A stretch of DNA of 64,000 nt from Hyphomonadaceae bacterium. Lineage in GTDB: Bacteria; Pseudomonadota; Alphaproteobacteria; Caulobacterales; Aquidulcibacteraceae. Positions 17,115 to 29,633 of this stretch are shown one piece after another. The DNA lies in the NCBI GenBank assembly GCA_019636095.1, contig JAHBYF010000002.1:62001-126000 (forward strand). Direction: 5' to 3'. A program made the translations under genes and the position numbers. The notes beneath the pieces are model-generated. The model did not search any database and was not told where the DNA came from. It saw nothing but the letters and a program-made list of their open reading frames with translations. Position 1 is the stretch's first letter, and each line of letters starts with the position of its first letter.

Positions 17115-18344
17115 TTAGCCTGCATACTTTGGGGCGATCTGTTCGTCCGACACTGCGCCGAGCGACGCTTCAAGGTCGGCCAGATATTCGTGCGCGACTT
17201 CGTTGTGCTTCGGTGAAAGCATCAAATGCAGCGCGCGCGGTTCGAGCAATGCGGCTGTGCGCCAGCCCCGGTGATGCATCTGTGCATAGATGCGCAGCGC
17301 GTCGACCTTCGGATGCGCGAACGCGACAATGCCAAGCTGCGGATTGCCCAACACCTCGAATCCGAGCTTTCGGACACCGGTTTCGATTTTCTCTCGCGCC
17401 TGCGTGACTGCGCTTTGCTGTTGGCGATATCCCTCGATGCCGAGGTGCTGCATCACGGCCCATGCTGCAGCGATGGCGCCTCCGGGGCGTGTCCCGGCAA
17501 GCGTTGGCGTAATCATCCGGCCTAGCGGCCAGGGGCCGGCGTCGAACTCAAGATATTTTTTGAGCGCTTCGCTGCGGAAGAGCACAGTCGATGCGCCTTT
17601 GGAGGCGTAGCCATATTTGTGCAGATCGCCCGAAATTGACGATACGGCGGGTACAGCGAAATCGAAGGCGGGAAGCGTCGCGCCATTCATGCGCACAAAC
17701 GGCGCGATGTAGGCGCCAACGCAAGCGTCGACGTGAAGCCAGACCTTCTTTCTCTCAGCGACTTCACCCAGTTCTGCGATTGGATCAATCAGGCCGAATG
17801 GGAAGCACGGCGCCGATCCGACGAGCATCAGCGTGTCTTCATCGATAGCAGCATCCATCGCGGCGACATCGGCAAGCAAGTCTTTGACCGGGATGCGCCG
17901 CAAATCGAGGTCCATCACCATACAGGCCTTATCGAAGGCAGGATGGACTGATGATGGAGCGACGATGTTGAGCCGCCGCCCGTTCATGCCGCGTTCGGCG
18001 CGTGCATGATCGCGCGCGGTCTTCACCGCGAGAAAGATGGAATCAGTGCCGCCGCTTGTCATAGAGCCTGCAGCGCCTGCCGGTGCGTTGAGCAGCGAGA
18101 GACCAGCTGCGACCACTTCGCGCTCCATCTGCGCCAAGCTCGGGAAGGCCGCCGGTCCGAGACCATTCTCGGATGCGAACATTGCGTAGGCCGTCTTTTG
18201 GACGTGCTCGACCTCAGGGCCTGCGTTGAAAATGTACATGCCGGTGCGGCCATCGCGCCATTTTACGTCGCCTCTGGCGAGGTCGCGCATGCGCGGTTCG
18301 ATGTCACTCCAGGGCGCACCGCGCGCGGGCAGGGCTGATGTCAT
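17115..18344 (-). CDS. PLP-dependent sphingosine-1-phosphate lyase-like enzyme
   Basis: A 409-residue fold-type I PLP enzyme of the group II decarboxylase superfamily. The PLP lysine is Lys243 in SGDLHKYGYASKG, a pattern typical of sphingosine-1-phosphate lyase rather than glutamate decarboxylase; SGGTDSIFLAVKTARD and LHVDACVGAY (Asp206) supply the phosphate and pyridine contacts. S1P lyases cleave phosphorylated long-chain bases to an aldehyde and phosphoethanolamine. No N-terminal TM helix is seen, so it is soluble. Other possibilities are an amino-acid decarboxylase. It is followed at one base by the DsbA-fold isomerase gene. Confidence 0.75.
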   Translation of the reverse strand: MTSALPARGAPWSDIEPRMRDLARGDVKWRDGRTGMYIFNAGPEVEHVQKTAYAMFASENGLGPAAFPSLAQMEREVVAAGLSLLNAPAGAAGSMTSGGTDSIFLAVKTARDHARAERGMNGRRLNIVAPSSVHPAFDKACMVMDLDLRRIPVKDLLADVAAMDAAIDEDTLMLVGSAPCFPFGLIDPIAELGEVAERKKVWLHVDACVGAYIAPFVRMNGATLPAFDFAVPAVSSISGDLHKYGYASKGASTVLFRSEALKKYLEFDAGPWPLGRMITPTLAGTRPGGAIAAAWAVMQHLGIEGYRQQQSAVTQAREKIETGVRKLGFEVLGNPQLGIVAFAHPKVDALRIYAQMHHRGWRTAALLEPRALHLMLSPKHNEVAHEYLADLEASLGAVSDEQIAPKYAG

Positions 18345-18495
18345 CGTGTTGCTCCGGTCTCAACCGCACCAAGCACGGTCCGGCCCGAGGCACAACCGCA
18401 TGAACGGTGATCCGCTTCCGGCGAATGACGCCCGCGGCTTCACCTGGCCTCATTCTGCCTTAAGGTGATGGTGGGACGCACAGCGGGAGGTGGCG

Positions 18496-19539
18496 ATGAA
18501 CAGGATGTGGGTAGCGGCCTTGGCGGGCCTCGCGGTTTTTGGCGTGTCGTCGCCCGCTTCCGCTCAAACGACGCGTCTGTTCTCCGGCGACACCGAGCTG
18601 CCGATGGTGATTGAAGGTCCGATCGGCGATCTCGTCCGCCGCGCGCAACGGAATACCGATCCTGTGCCGGCGGTGCTGACGATCGCGGATGCGCGCTTCG
18701 ACATGGAATTGTCGCCGCGCGGATTTTCGCGCCGCACCCTCGGTATCTGCCAGTTTCCGCCCCTTCGCCTCAATCTGAGGGGCGAGCGGCGAGGCACAAT
18801 CATGCAGGGGCAGAACAAGCTCAAGCTTGTGACCCGTTGCCGCTCTAGTGCGGCTTACGAGCAACTGACCGTACTCGAGTATACCGCCTACCGGCTTTAC
18901 AATGAAATTACGCCGCTGAGCTTTCGCGTTAGGCCTGTCCGCGTGACCTATCGTGACAACGGCGGCCGCCGTCGCGAAGAAGTTCAGTTCAATTTTCTGA
19001 TCGAAGACATTGATGACTTGGCGCGGCGCAATCACCGAACGGCGCTGGAAGTGCAAACCCGCGAAGTCGCTTCAACTCAGCTGGATCCCCAGCAGGCCGC
19101 GTTCGACGCGATGTTTCAATACATGATTGGCAATCTCGATTGGGACATGGTCGAAGGCCATGCTGACGAGGAATGCTGCCATAACGGCAAATTGCTGGCC
19201 GCGTCGGCGACGAGCCGCGAGAACGTTGTGCCCGTGCCCTACGACTTCGACTATTCGGGCTTCGTCAACGCGCCGTACGCGACGCCTCCTGCGGGCTTTC
19301 GCACTTCTAATGTCCGCCAGCGCGTCTATCGGGGGTATTGCCGCTACAACGAACAAGCGCAGGCTGCGGCCGAATTGTTCCGGTCCCGTCGCGAGCGGCT
19401 TTATGCAATCATAAATGGCGAGACGCGGTTGACGGAGGGCCGCCGTAACGCGGCGCGCAGCTATATTGAGGGCTTCTTCGAAATCCTCGACGACCCGCAA
19501 CGCTTTCAGCGCAACGTCTTAGATGATTGCCGGCATTAG
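18496..19539 (+). CDS. Secreted protein, possibly CotH-kinase-like
   Basis: A 347-residue protein with a signal peptide (residues 1-24, ends ASAQ). Segments such as RGFSRRTLGICQFPPLRLNL, EYTAYRLYNEITPLSFRVR and, in the C-terminal half, PVPYDFDYSGFVNAPYA recall the CotH-like kinase fold, where an EY...R core and a late DFD-like metal site occur. The match is from memory of motif patterns and is tentative. Several cysteines fit a periplasmic protein. ATG 18496 has GGGAGG five bases upstream; the in-frame GTG at 18490 is unlikely. Its stop overlaps the convergent phosphatase gene by 4 bases. Confidence 0.6.
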   Translation: MNRMWVAALAGLAVFGVSSPASAQTTRLFSGDTELPMVIEGPIGDLVRRAQRNTDPVPAVLTIADARFDMELSPRGFSRRTLGICQFPPLRLNLRGERRGTIMQGQNKLKLVTRCRSSAAYEQLTVLEYTAYRLYNEITPLSFRVRPVRVTYRDNGGRRREEVQFNFLIEDIDDLARRNHRTALEVQTREVASTQLDPQQAAFDAMFQYMIGNLDWDMVEGHADEECCHNGKLLAASATSRENVVPVPYDFDYSGFVNAPYATPPAGFRTSNVRQRVYRGYCRYNEQAQAAAELFRSRRERLYAIINGETRLTEGRRNAARSYIEGFFEILDDPQRFQRNVLDDCRH

Positions 19540-20669
19540 TTGGCTGCGGCCGGCGCGCATTGCGTTCCAACGAGTTCGGCGACCGGGCCTGAGCCATTAT
19601 CAAGCGCCGCAATCTGACGCAGATATGCGCATGTCGCTTCCGGCGTGGAAGCATTTACTGGCACGCGCTGGCCGCGATGGATGGTTGTCCACTCGCCATT
19701 CTCCATGATGAGAAAGGCGTGTGGGTCTGAATGGCCGCGCGGCACGGCAATGTCAGCGATGAGAACGCGCCCGTTGAAGCGCGGCAGGACCGTCGACGTC
19801 ACCTTTGTGTGGCCAATGATGACGCGGGCGACGTGCTGGGCCTGAAGGATGTGCTCCAGGTTTGCGGTCTCGCTCGCCTCTCCATTCAGCGAAAGGCCGC
19901 GATACCAGAGCGGGCCCTGCTGATCGTGAACAATGTCTGGATAGGTGCGGCTCTCCTGGCCGCTGACGCCGAGGCGAACGTCGTCGTTCATGGTCACGCG
20001 CGGCGCTTCAGCGAAGTTGGGCCCGAGACCGGCATGCAGGAAGAGCGTGTCGTTGATGCGGATCACCGCGTCGTGACCCGCGATCCATCGGCCATACTGA
20101 CCCGTCGGACTCCAGGCTAGCCGGTGCTCGACCCAGCCAAGCGGGTGCTCCTGATTCCACTGCATGCGGTAGGCGGCGTCGAATGTCGGCAGACCAGTTG
20201 CCGGCGGGTTGCGGCGTAACGCCCGGACATATTGGTCGTAATAGCGATTGCGCGTGCGCTCGGAGCGCGACGTCGCAAAGGCCGCGTATTCGCCGGGATG
20301 TGTGTAGCGCAGGTCGCCTTCGATATTCATGGCTTCGTGGTTGCCGATCAGCGCGTGAACGTAGCCGCCGGCGCGCTGCGCTTGCGGTTCGAGCCGCATC
20401 AGCAGATCCATGATCATGCGGCTGTTTGGTCCGCGATCCGGAACGTCGCCGAGTTGCACGAGATGAGTCTGTCCGCCGGCCCAGTTGTTTTGGGCATCGA
20501 TCAAGTTCGCCGTGCGCAGCATGTCGGTGAACTTCTCATAGTCGCCCTCGAGGTCGGCAATGACGACAATGCGCGAAACACCGTCCCACTCAGCGCGCGT
20601 CTGGGCGAATACCGGTGCTGCGAAGAGAAGCGCCAAGGACGCGGCGATGAGGCGGATTAGTGCTTTCAT
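19536..20669 (-). CDS. Secreted calcineurin-like metallophosphoesterase (Shewanella-like phosphatase type)
   Basis: A 377-residue protein with signal peptide (residues 1-22, ends VFAQ). It carries the metallophosphoesterase motifs ADLEGDYEKF (variant of DxH, with Glu in place of His), GDVPDRGPNS, IGNHEAMN and IGHTKV. The DRGPNS and large insertion fit the Shewanella-like (PPP-related) phosphatases. It should be periplasmic and metal-dependent, acting on phosphoesters. The first metal motif lacks the usual His (DLEGDY), which is common in this subgroup. Confidence 0.8.
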   Translation of the reverse strand: MKALIRLIAASLALLFAAPVFAQTRAEWDGVSRIVVIADLEGDYEKFTDMLRTANLIDAQNNWAGGQTHLVQLGDVPDRGPNSRMIMDLLMRLEPQAQRAGGYVHALIGNHEAMNIEGDLRYTHPGEYAAFATSRSERTRNRYYDQYVRALRRNPPATGLPTFDAAYRMQWNQEHPLGWVEHRLAWSPTGQYGRWIAGHDAVIRINDTLFLHAGLGPNFAEAPRVTMNDDVRLGVSGQESRTYPDIVHDQQGPLWYRGLSLNGEASETANLEHILQAQHVARVIIGHTKVTSTVLPRFNGRVLIADIAVPRGHSDPHAFLIMENGEWTTIHRGQRVPVNASTPEATCAYLRQIAALDNGSGPVAELVGTQCAPAAAN

Positions 20670-20852
20670 GCCGCCAAGATAGCCGGAATGCGGCGCTTGA
20701 CCATGGCAGGATCGGGGCGCCGGCGTGTTGAAAAATGTGTCCGCGTGCCGATGCCGCGCTGCGCCGTCGCGCGCGAATGCCTAGATTGCGGCGGTGACGG
20801 TGGACAAGCCGCCCAACGGGCCGCACAAGCCCCCGCCTGGGAGAGCATCTAG

Positions 20853-22909
<2,057 letters not shown>

Positions 22910-22978
22910 CCATAAAGCCTGCTTGAGGCGGCGCATGTTGAGCGCCTATGGTCGCGCAGACCAGTGGGGACTCTGCGC

Positions 22979-24655
<1,677 letters not shown>

Positions 24656-24663
24656 AACGGCAA

Positions 24664-24690
24664 ACGCCCCGCGTTGATCACGCGGGGCGT
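24664..24690. terminator. Strong hairpin between convergent genes
   Basis: ACGCCCCGCG (24664-24673) and CGCGGGGCGT (24681-24690) form a perfect 10-bp stem with a 7-base loop, placed between the convergent M28 gene (stop 24655) and the acidic-protein gene (stop 24711). Neither side has a long U-tract, so it may work as a bidirectional weak terminator or 3' end protector. Confidence 0.6.
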
Positions 24691-24710
24691 CCCAAGTCTT
24701 GATCGCGCTG

Positions 24711-25367
24711 CTATTCCGTCGTGGTCGAAGTGTCGATGCTTGAATAGCTAGCCGAAGTATCGACGCTGGTGTCGACTGTCGCGGTCGCGTCGAACGTAGA
24801 AGACGTATCGACGGTTTGATCGGCGTAGGTGCCGCCTTGGTCGGCCTGCGAGCCAAAATCAGCTGCGGTCGCGGCTTCACCCGCCGCGCTGTCAGCATAT
24901 ATAGACGCGGTGTCGAGATCGCCACTCGCAGCGTAGGCTTCAGCGGAGGCTGCGTTGTCGTCAGCAATCTCCTGGTGGTAGTCGGCGTTTTCCAGATCCA
25001 TCTGGTCGTATTGAGCCTCAAGGATCTCGGAGTCCGCGACGTCGCCGCCATGATCCTTGACTTCTTCCATCGCGTATTCGGCGTTGGAAGACATCTCTTC
25101 CGCCTTTTCCCAATCGCCAGCTTCGACTGCCTTGGCTTGCTCGCCTTGGTAGGCCTCTGCTTCCTCGCGCTTCTCTTCGGCAATTTGCGAGTCGAGGAAC
25201 ATGCTGTCGGTGTTGAAGTCTGCGTGTAAGTCACCGTTGTCGGCAGCCTGTTGAAGCTGGTTCAGCATCGTCGCCTGTTCAGCTTGTGACATGCCGGCCA
25301 TGTCGATCTGCAATTGTTGCCCGTTCTCGGTCTGCCAGAAATCGTCGAGTGTTATCGGGTCAGCCAT
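24711..25367 (-). CDS. Acidic, low-complexity protein of unknown function
   Basis: A 218-residue, strongly acidic protein. Residues 1-40 look structured (PITLDDFWQTENGQQLQID); residues 50-150 are helical and Glu/Ala-rich, probably coiled coil; the last 45 residues are a Thr/Ser/Asp-rich tail with repeated VDTS/DTS motifs. No signal peptide or TM segment is visible. Last gene of a four-gene operon with zinc-ribbon proteins. Function unknown. Confidence 0.75.
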   Translation of the reverse strand: MADPITLDDFWQTENGQQLQIDMAGMSQAEQATMLNQLQQAADNGDLHADFNTDSMFLDSQIAEEKREEAEAYQGEQAKAVEAGDWEKAEEMSSNAEYAMEEVKDHGGDVADSEILEAQYDQMDLENADYHQEIADDNAASAEAYAASGDLDTASIYADSAAGEAATAADFGSQADQGGTYADQTVDTSSTFDATATVDTSVDTSASYSSIDTSTTTE

Positions 25368-25381
25368 GGTTCATCCCTCTC

Positions 25382-25714
25382 TTAATCACCATCGTCGCCA
25401 GTTTCAGGAGGCGGCTCATCCTCCGTGGTGTCCACATAAATATCGTCGTGGTGCGCTTCGTCTGTGACCGCGATCACAATTGCCGCCGCAATCGCCGCAT
25501 CTCCAAGCATTCGCGCCTCATCTTGGCGCTCTTCGAGCATTTCTTCGTCGGTTTTCCCGTTATGCGCGAGCGACTGATCGAAAGTAGACGCAAGAGTAGC
25601 TTCGCGTTCGCGTTTTGAAGCTTCGTCTTCTTCGGCCTCCAACACCTCTTTGCGCGGCTCGGGCTCCACGGCCACATCGAACTTCGCGTTCTCGGGGGGC
25701 GGTGGAACCGTCAA
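25382..25714 (-). CDS. Small acidic protein of unknown function
   Basis: A 110-residue protein rich in Glu and Asp, with one short hydrophobic stretch (MLGDAAIAAAIVIAVTD, about residues 70-86) that could be a membrane contact, and an acidic tail. The start is TTG at 25714, overlapping the stop of the M48-like gene (TTGA). It lies 14 bases before the next acidic-protein gene in the same operon. Not recognised. Confidence 0.65.
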   Translation of the reverse strand: MTVPPPPENAKFDVAVEPEPRKEVLEAEEDEASKREREATLASTFDQSLAHNGKTDEEMLEERQDEARMLGDAAIAAAIVIAVTDEAHHDDIYVDTTEDEPPPETGDDGD

Positions 25715-26982
25715 TCGGACACCTGGTCGGGTCTCGGCGGTTTGGGCTTCTTCGGCGTGATCTTAAGCACCTTGCCGCATGTTGGATTAGGGCAGCGCAC
25801 GTTGACAGGTTCCGTGCCGGCGAGCTTCGCCTTTGGCACCCGCATCACCGTCTTGCAGGAGATACAGGTGAGCCTTTCCATATCTTGTTGTGGCGGCGCC
25901 TTGGAGGTCGTCGCCGCGCCTTGAACCGTTTTGGGCGCGGGCTTCGGCGTCCAATGTTCGATAACGCGGCGCCAGCCTTGGAACTCCGCGCTCGAATGAA
26001 ATTCACGCGCCAGTTTGAGGCGCCGCGCCGCATAGGGCGTCGAGGTCATCGCGAATTCCGACGCCTGCATGGCGCTATCGTCGGAGGCGTCCTCCTGAGC
26101 CATCCAAGCCTCACGATTGATGCGGGCAGCCAGCGGGAACGAATGCAGCGTGTATTGCAGCGTCACGCGGCGCGCGACTTCGAGATCGCCAACACAGAGC
26201 AGGCCGGCGCGGTCGGCGGTGATGGCCGAGTGCCGCTGCCAAGCCATCAGCGGTGCGTTGATGCCGCTCTCGATGATTTTGGTCGGCGAGAGGAAGCTCA
26301 GCATGCCGTCCGACATCAGCGACCGGTTGCCGGGTTGGCGCCCGGCCAGAAGTTGCACGACCGTGTTCCAAAGCGCGTGGCCGGCGCGCGCATGCCCCAT
26401 CTCGCGGCCAATCAGATAGAGTAGATCATCGCCGCGGAAATTGGTGAGCACCGACCCGAGCGCCACGAACGACGAGGTCTGTGAGCCCATCGTCACCGAA
26501 TCCCACATCTGCTGACCCGAGATGTAGATCTCGGGGAGATGCTGGAGGCCGACGATGCGTGCGGCCTTGATGGCGAGTTCGAAAATGTCGGGCAATTGCT
26601 TTTCAGAGAGGCGCAGGCCGTTGACCGACGCCTCGAACCAGGGGCGGCCGATCTTCTCGGAGAGGCCGTGAGCGGCCGAGTTGAGCGGGCCGATACCCGC
26701 CAGCGTATTCATCGCATCGGCGTCGAGACGCCAAAGAAACGCTTCGACCGGCATTTGATAGTCAGGGCCGAGCGGGCGCAGCCAGCGGCACGAGGGGCAA
26801 TAGACTTTGTCGGCGGCAAGCCGCGAGCCGTCGCCACCGCACGTGGTGCAGCCGATCCCATAATACGGTTGCGACGGCGCAACCGCCGCGGCTCCGAATG
26901 GGGCGCCGCACTGGGTGCAAAAACGCGCCGTGCCGTCGGACGGCGCGTTGCAACGCGGGCAGGCGACGACAGCGACCGTCAT
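25711..26982 (-). CDS. M48-like protein with zinc ribbons and a broken HExxH motif
   Basis: A 423-residue protein. N-terminal zinc ribbon CPRCN...CTQCG (8-25), a second Cys-rich unit CTTCGG...CPSC (45-65), an M48-peptidase-like middle (about 80-330) and a C-terminal Cys-rich unit CISCK...CPNPTC. Where M48 enzymes have HExxH, the sequence reads REMGH (Arg193, Glu194, His197; codon CGC), and the later ExxxD zinc ligand is AITAD. Two of three zinc ligands are therefore missing, so peptidase activity is doubtful. No TM helix is evident, unlike HtpX. It sits two bases after the SHOCT protein gene. Confidence 0.75.
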   Translation of the reverse strand: MTVAVVACPRCNAPSDGTARFCTQCGAPFGAAAVAPSQPYYGIGCTTCGGDGSRLAADKVYCPSCRWLRPLGPDYQMPVEAFLWRLDADAMNTLAGIGPLNSAAHGLSEKIGRPWFEASVNGLRLSEKQLPDIFELAIKAARIVGLQHLPEIYISGQQMWDSVTMGSQTSSFVALGSVLTNFRGDDLLYLIGREMGHARAGHALWNTVVQLLAGRQPGNRSLMSDGMLSFLSPTKIIESGINAPLMAWQRHSAITADRAGLLCVGDLEVARRVTLQYTLHSFPLAARINREAWMAQEDASDDSAMQASEFAMTSTPYAARRLKLAREFHSSAEFQGWRRVIEHWTPKPAPKTVQGAATTSKAPPQQDMERLTCISCKTVMRVPKAKLAGTEPVNVRCPNPTCGKVLKITPKKPKPPRPDQVSD

Positions 26983-26984
26983 CG

Positions 26985-27830
26985 TCAGATGCGCTTCAGG
27001 AGTTCGGCCTTCTTAGACTCGAACTCGTCGGGAGTGAGGACGCCAGCGTCGCGCAAACTGCCAAGCTGTTTGATCTGCTCCATAATTGCGGCCGCATTGC
27101 CGTCGCCGGCTGGCGCCGGGGCGGGCGCCGAAGCTGGAGCTGGCGCTGGTGCAGGCTGGGGCGTGAACGAAGGCTGTGGCGCGGGCTGAAACGCCGGCGC
27201 CTGCCCGCCGCTTTGCAAATTCTTGATGAACTCGCCCAGCGTCTTCTCGGGAACGCTGCTGCTCAAGCTCCAGGCGGTGAATCCCATCGAGCCAAGAATG
27301 AGGAAGAGCGCGAAGGCTGCGTAATAGGGATTAAACATCGCCGCGATGATCACCATCACGCCTTGTGAGATGATGAGACCCATGGCGCTGCCCCATTGCA
27401 GCTTGAGCGAAAAGCGCGCCGTAACTTGACCGGGACCCGCAGGCTGAACTTGCAGATCGCCATCGTATTTGATGCCGAAACCTAGCGTGCTCCATGTGCT
27501 CTTGCAGATGGTCTCGAAGCGCGCGGCGCTTGGCGGCTGCTGCCAGGTCACCTGCGAAGTCATCTGGCCTCTGCTCGACGTATTCGTGGCGTTGAGGGCG
27601 TTCAGCGCTTGGCTGAATGCATCCTGTGCCGAGCCGGAAAAGGTGGCTTGCTTGCTCGTGCCGCCGGCAGAAAAACCCCGCGCCATAGGCGGCGTCGGAT
27701 AGGGCGGTGGTTGCGGGATAGGCGGAGGCGGGGGTGTAGGCGCCGCCCCTTGCGGCGCACCGCATGAGCCACAAAATTGCGCGCCCGCCGCGAGAGCGGC
27801 GTTGCAGCGCGAGCATGTCGTCGTCAAAGG
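26985..27830 (-). CDS. Zinc-ribbon, membrane, SHOCT-domain protein
   Basis: A 281-residue protein: N-terminal zinc ribbon CSRCN...CGSCG, a Pro-rich linker, a 90-residue soluble region, two membrane helices (around MGLIISQGVMVIIAAMF and YYAAFALFLILGSMGF), a Pro/Ala repeat linker, and a C-terminal SHOCT domain (LGSLRDAGVLTPDEFESKKA). SHOCT domains are small oligomerisation modules. The start is taken as TTG at 27830 with GAGG seven bases upstream, since the frame to 28040 begins in non-conserved-looking sequence. First gene of the four-gene operon. Function unknown. Confidence 0.68.
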   Translation of the reverse strand, partial: PLTTTCSRCNAALAAGAQFCGSCGAPQGAAPTPPPPPIPQPPPYPTPPMARGFSAGGTSKQATFSGSAQDAFSQALNALNATNTSSRGQMTSQVTWQQPPSAARFETICKSTWSTLGFGIKYDGDLQVQPAGPGQVTARFSLKLQWGSAMGLIISQGVMVIIAAMFNPYYAAFALFLILGSMGFTAWSLSSSVPEKTLGEFIKNLQSGGQAPAFQPAPQPSFTPQPAPAPAPASAPAPAPAGDGNAAAIMEQIKQLGSLRDAGVLTPDEFESKKAELLKRI

Positions 27831-28026
27831 ATAGCCTCGATCACAACACTCGCCGATGGAGCGAGCCTCATGTCTACAAGTGTTGCCGCGCTTGCGAAGC
27901 CGAGGAAAGAGAAAACTATCGCGCGCGTCATGGAAAGTTCGTGGGCGCGGCAGTATCGGATGTTGGTGAGCGCTATTCACTTGCCGGGAGAAAGTGGCGC
28001 TGCCAGAAGCCGCACTGGAGGCGGCG

Positions 28027-28638
28027 ATGGCGAAGATCAAACTTTATGGCACCTCTTACAGCGGCAATTGCCACAAGCCGAAGTGGATACTCGATCGTCT
28101 GGGCATTGCGTATGACTGGATTGAAGTCGATGCGCTGGACGGCTCGACGCGCACGCCCGAGTTCTTAGCGATCAATCCCGCTGGCCAAGTGCCGGTGCTG
28201 ATCCTTGAAGACGGACGCATGCTGGCGCAGTCGAATGCGATGATGCTGCACCTTGCCGAAGGCACTGATCTCATCCCGAAGGACGCCTACCAACGCGCCA
28301 AGATGTTGGAATGGATGTTCTGGGAGCAATATAGCCACGAGCCCCAGATTGCGGTTCGCATCGCCCGCAAACACTATCTCGGCAAGTGCGAGGGCGAGTT
28401 GGAGCCCTCGCTTTTGCCGAAGGGCAACGCGGCGTTGGCTCGCATGGAATTACAGTTGAGGGAGACGCCGTTTCTGGTGGGCGGCACGCTTTCTCTCGCT
28501 GACATTGCGCTGGTGGCCTATACCCGGAAAGCCGACCTCGGCGGCTTCAATCTCAGGGACTACCCGGCTGTGAGGGGGTGGGTGGTCCGTGTAGAGCAGC
28601 TGCTCGGAATTGAAACTGCCCTTTCCGCAAATGGTTAG
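28027..28638 (+). CDS. Glutathione S-transferase family protein
   Basis: A 203-residue GST-fold protein. The thioredoxin domain starts KIKLYGTSYSGNCHKPKWILD, with NPAGQVPVLIL and QSNAMMLHLAEG for glutathione binding; the helical domain has GGTLSLADIALVAYT. ATG 28027 has GGAGGC five bases upstream; the in-frame ATG-like start at 27994 is not needed. It is unrelated in detail to the GST at the window start. Role likely in detoxification or redox reactions; substrate unknown. Confidence 0.85.
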   Translation: MAKIKLYGTSYSGNCHKPKWILDRLGIAYDWIEVDALDGSTRTPEFLAINPAGQVPVLILEDGRMLAQSNAMMLHLAEGTDLIPKDAYQRAKMLEWMFWEQYSHEPQIAVRIARKHYLGKCEGELEPSLLPKGNAALARMELQLRETPFLVGGTLSLADIALVAYTRKADLGGFNLRDYPAVRGWVVRVEQLLGIETALSANG

Positions 28639-28713
28639 CCTTGGAACTTGCCGCTCTCTGGCGGCATTTCGATGTGAAGGGTAGACTGCCGGCAGGGCCA
28701 AGTACGAGGAAGC

Positions 28714-29577
28714 ATGGAAGTTTCAGCGGACCTTTGGCCCGGCTTGGCGGCTGTCTTCGGCTTGTTTCTGGCGGTCGGTTTTCTCGCGCAATTGATCGAT
28801 GGCGCCGTGGGCATGGCTTACGGCGTGATCTCATCGAGCGTGCTGTTGGCCTTCGGCGTGTCGCCGGCTCAAGCCTCGGCCACGATTCATGCAGCTGAGT
28901 GCTTCACAACAGGCGCTTCAGGCGCTTCGCATTTGCTGCACAAGAATGTCGATTGGAAGCTGTTCTGGCGACTGGCCCCGGCGGGCGTCGTCGGCGGTGT
29001 GATCGGCGCCTATCTGCTGACCGGCTTCGACCCGACCTTCATCAAGGCCATCGTGATCGCCTATCTTGGCGTGCTGGGTATTTACCTGTTGTCGCGTGCG
29101 TTGCGTGAGCCGAAGGAAGAGCCCCCGCACTTGAAGCACGTCATCCCGCTTGGTGTCGCCGGCGGTTTTCTCGATGCGAGCGGCGGCGGCGGATGGGGCC
29201 CTGTGGTGACCTCAACCCTGCTCGGGCGCGGTCACGCACCGCGATACGTCATCGGCACTGTTAACTCCGCCGAATTCGTCGTTACGGTTGCGATATCACT
29301 AACCTTCCTCTGGACGCTTGTAGCCGGGCGTTTCGAGCTGGCTGGCGGGCTCGCCACGGGCGGGGCGGCATTGGCCGGGCTCATTCTCGGCGGCGTCGCT
29401 GCTGCGCCGTTGGCCGGCTATGTGACGAAGATCGCCCCAGCGCGCGTGTTGCTGGCGGCGGCATCGGTGCTGGTGATCACCTTGTCGATTTGGCAGGGGG
29501 TTCAGCTCTGGCCGAAGCTGCTTGAGTATCCGATCTTCAATGAGATGGTGCAGTCGGCCCGGCTCGTTAACCATTAG
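28714..29577 (+). CDS. TSUP family permease (TauE/SafE-like)
   Basis: A 287-residue inner-membrane protein with about eight TM helices and the internal duplication of the sulfite exporter TauE/SafE family (DUF81): IDGAVGMAYGVISSSVLLAFG in the first half and FLDASGGGGWGPVVTSTLLG in the second, each carrying the paired Gly-rich loop. Members transport small anions such as sulfite or sulfonates; a sulfur role is family knowledge, not shown here. It follows the GST gene by 75 bases. Confidence 0.86.
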   Translation: MEVSADLWPGLAAVFGLFLAVGFLAQLIDGAVGMAYGVISSSVLLAFGVSPAQASATIHAAECFTTGASGASHLLHKNVDWKLFWRLAPAGVVGGVIGAYLLTGFDPTFIKAIVIAYLGVLGIYLLSRALREPKEEPPHLKHVIPLGVAGGFLDASGGGGWGPVVTSTLLGRGHAPRYVIGTVNSAEFVVTVAISLTFLWTLVAGRFELAGGLATGGAALAGLILGGVAAAPLAGYVTKIAPARVLLAAASVLVITLSIWQGVQLWPKLLEYPIFNEMVQSARLVNH

Positions 29578-29633
29578 GCGCCAACCGCGTGTTTACGGCT
29601 TGTCAGCGAAACTGAACGCTTCGCGGAGCACGC

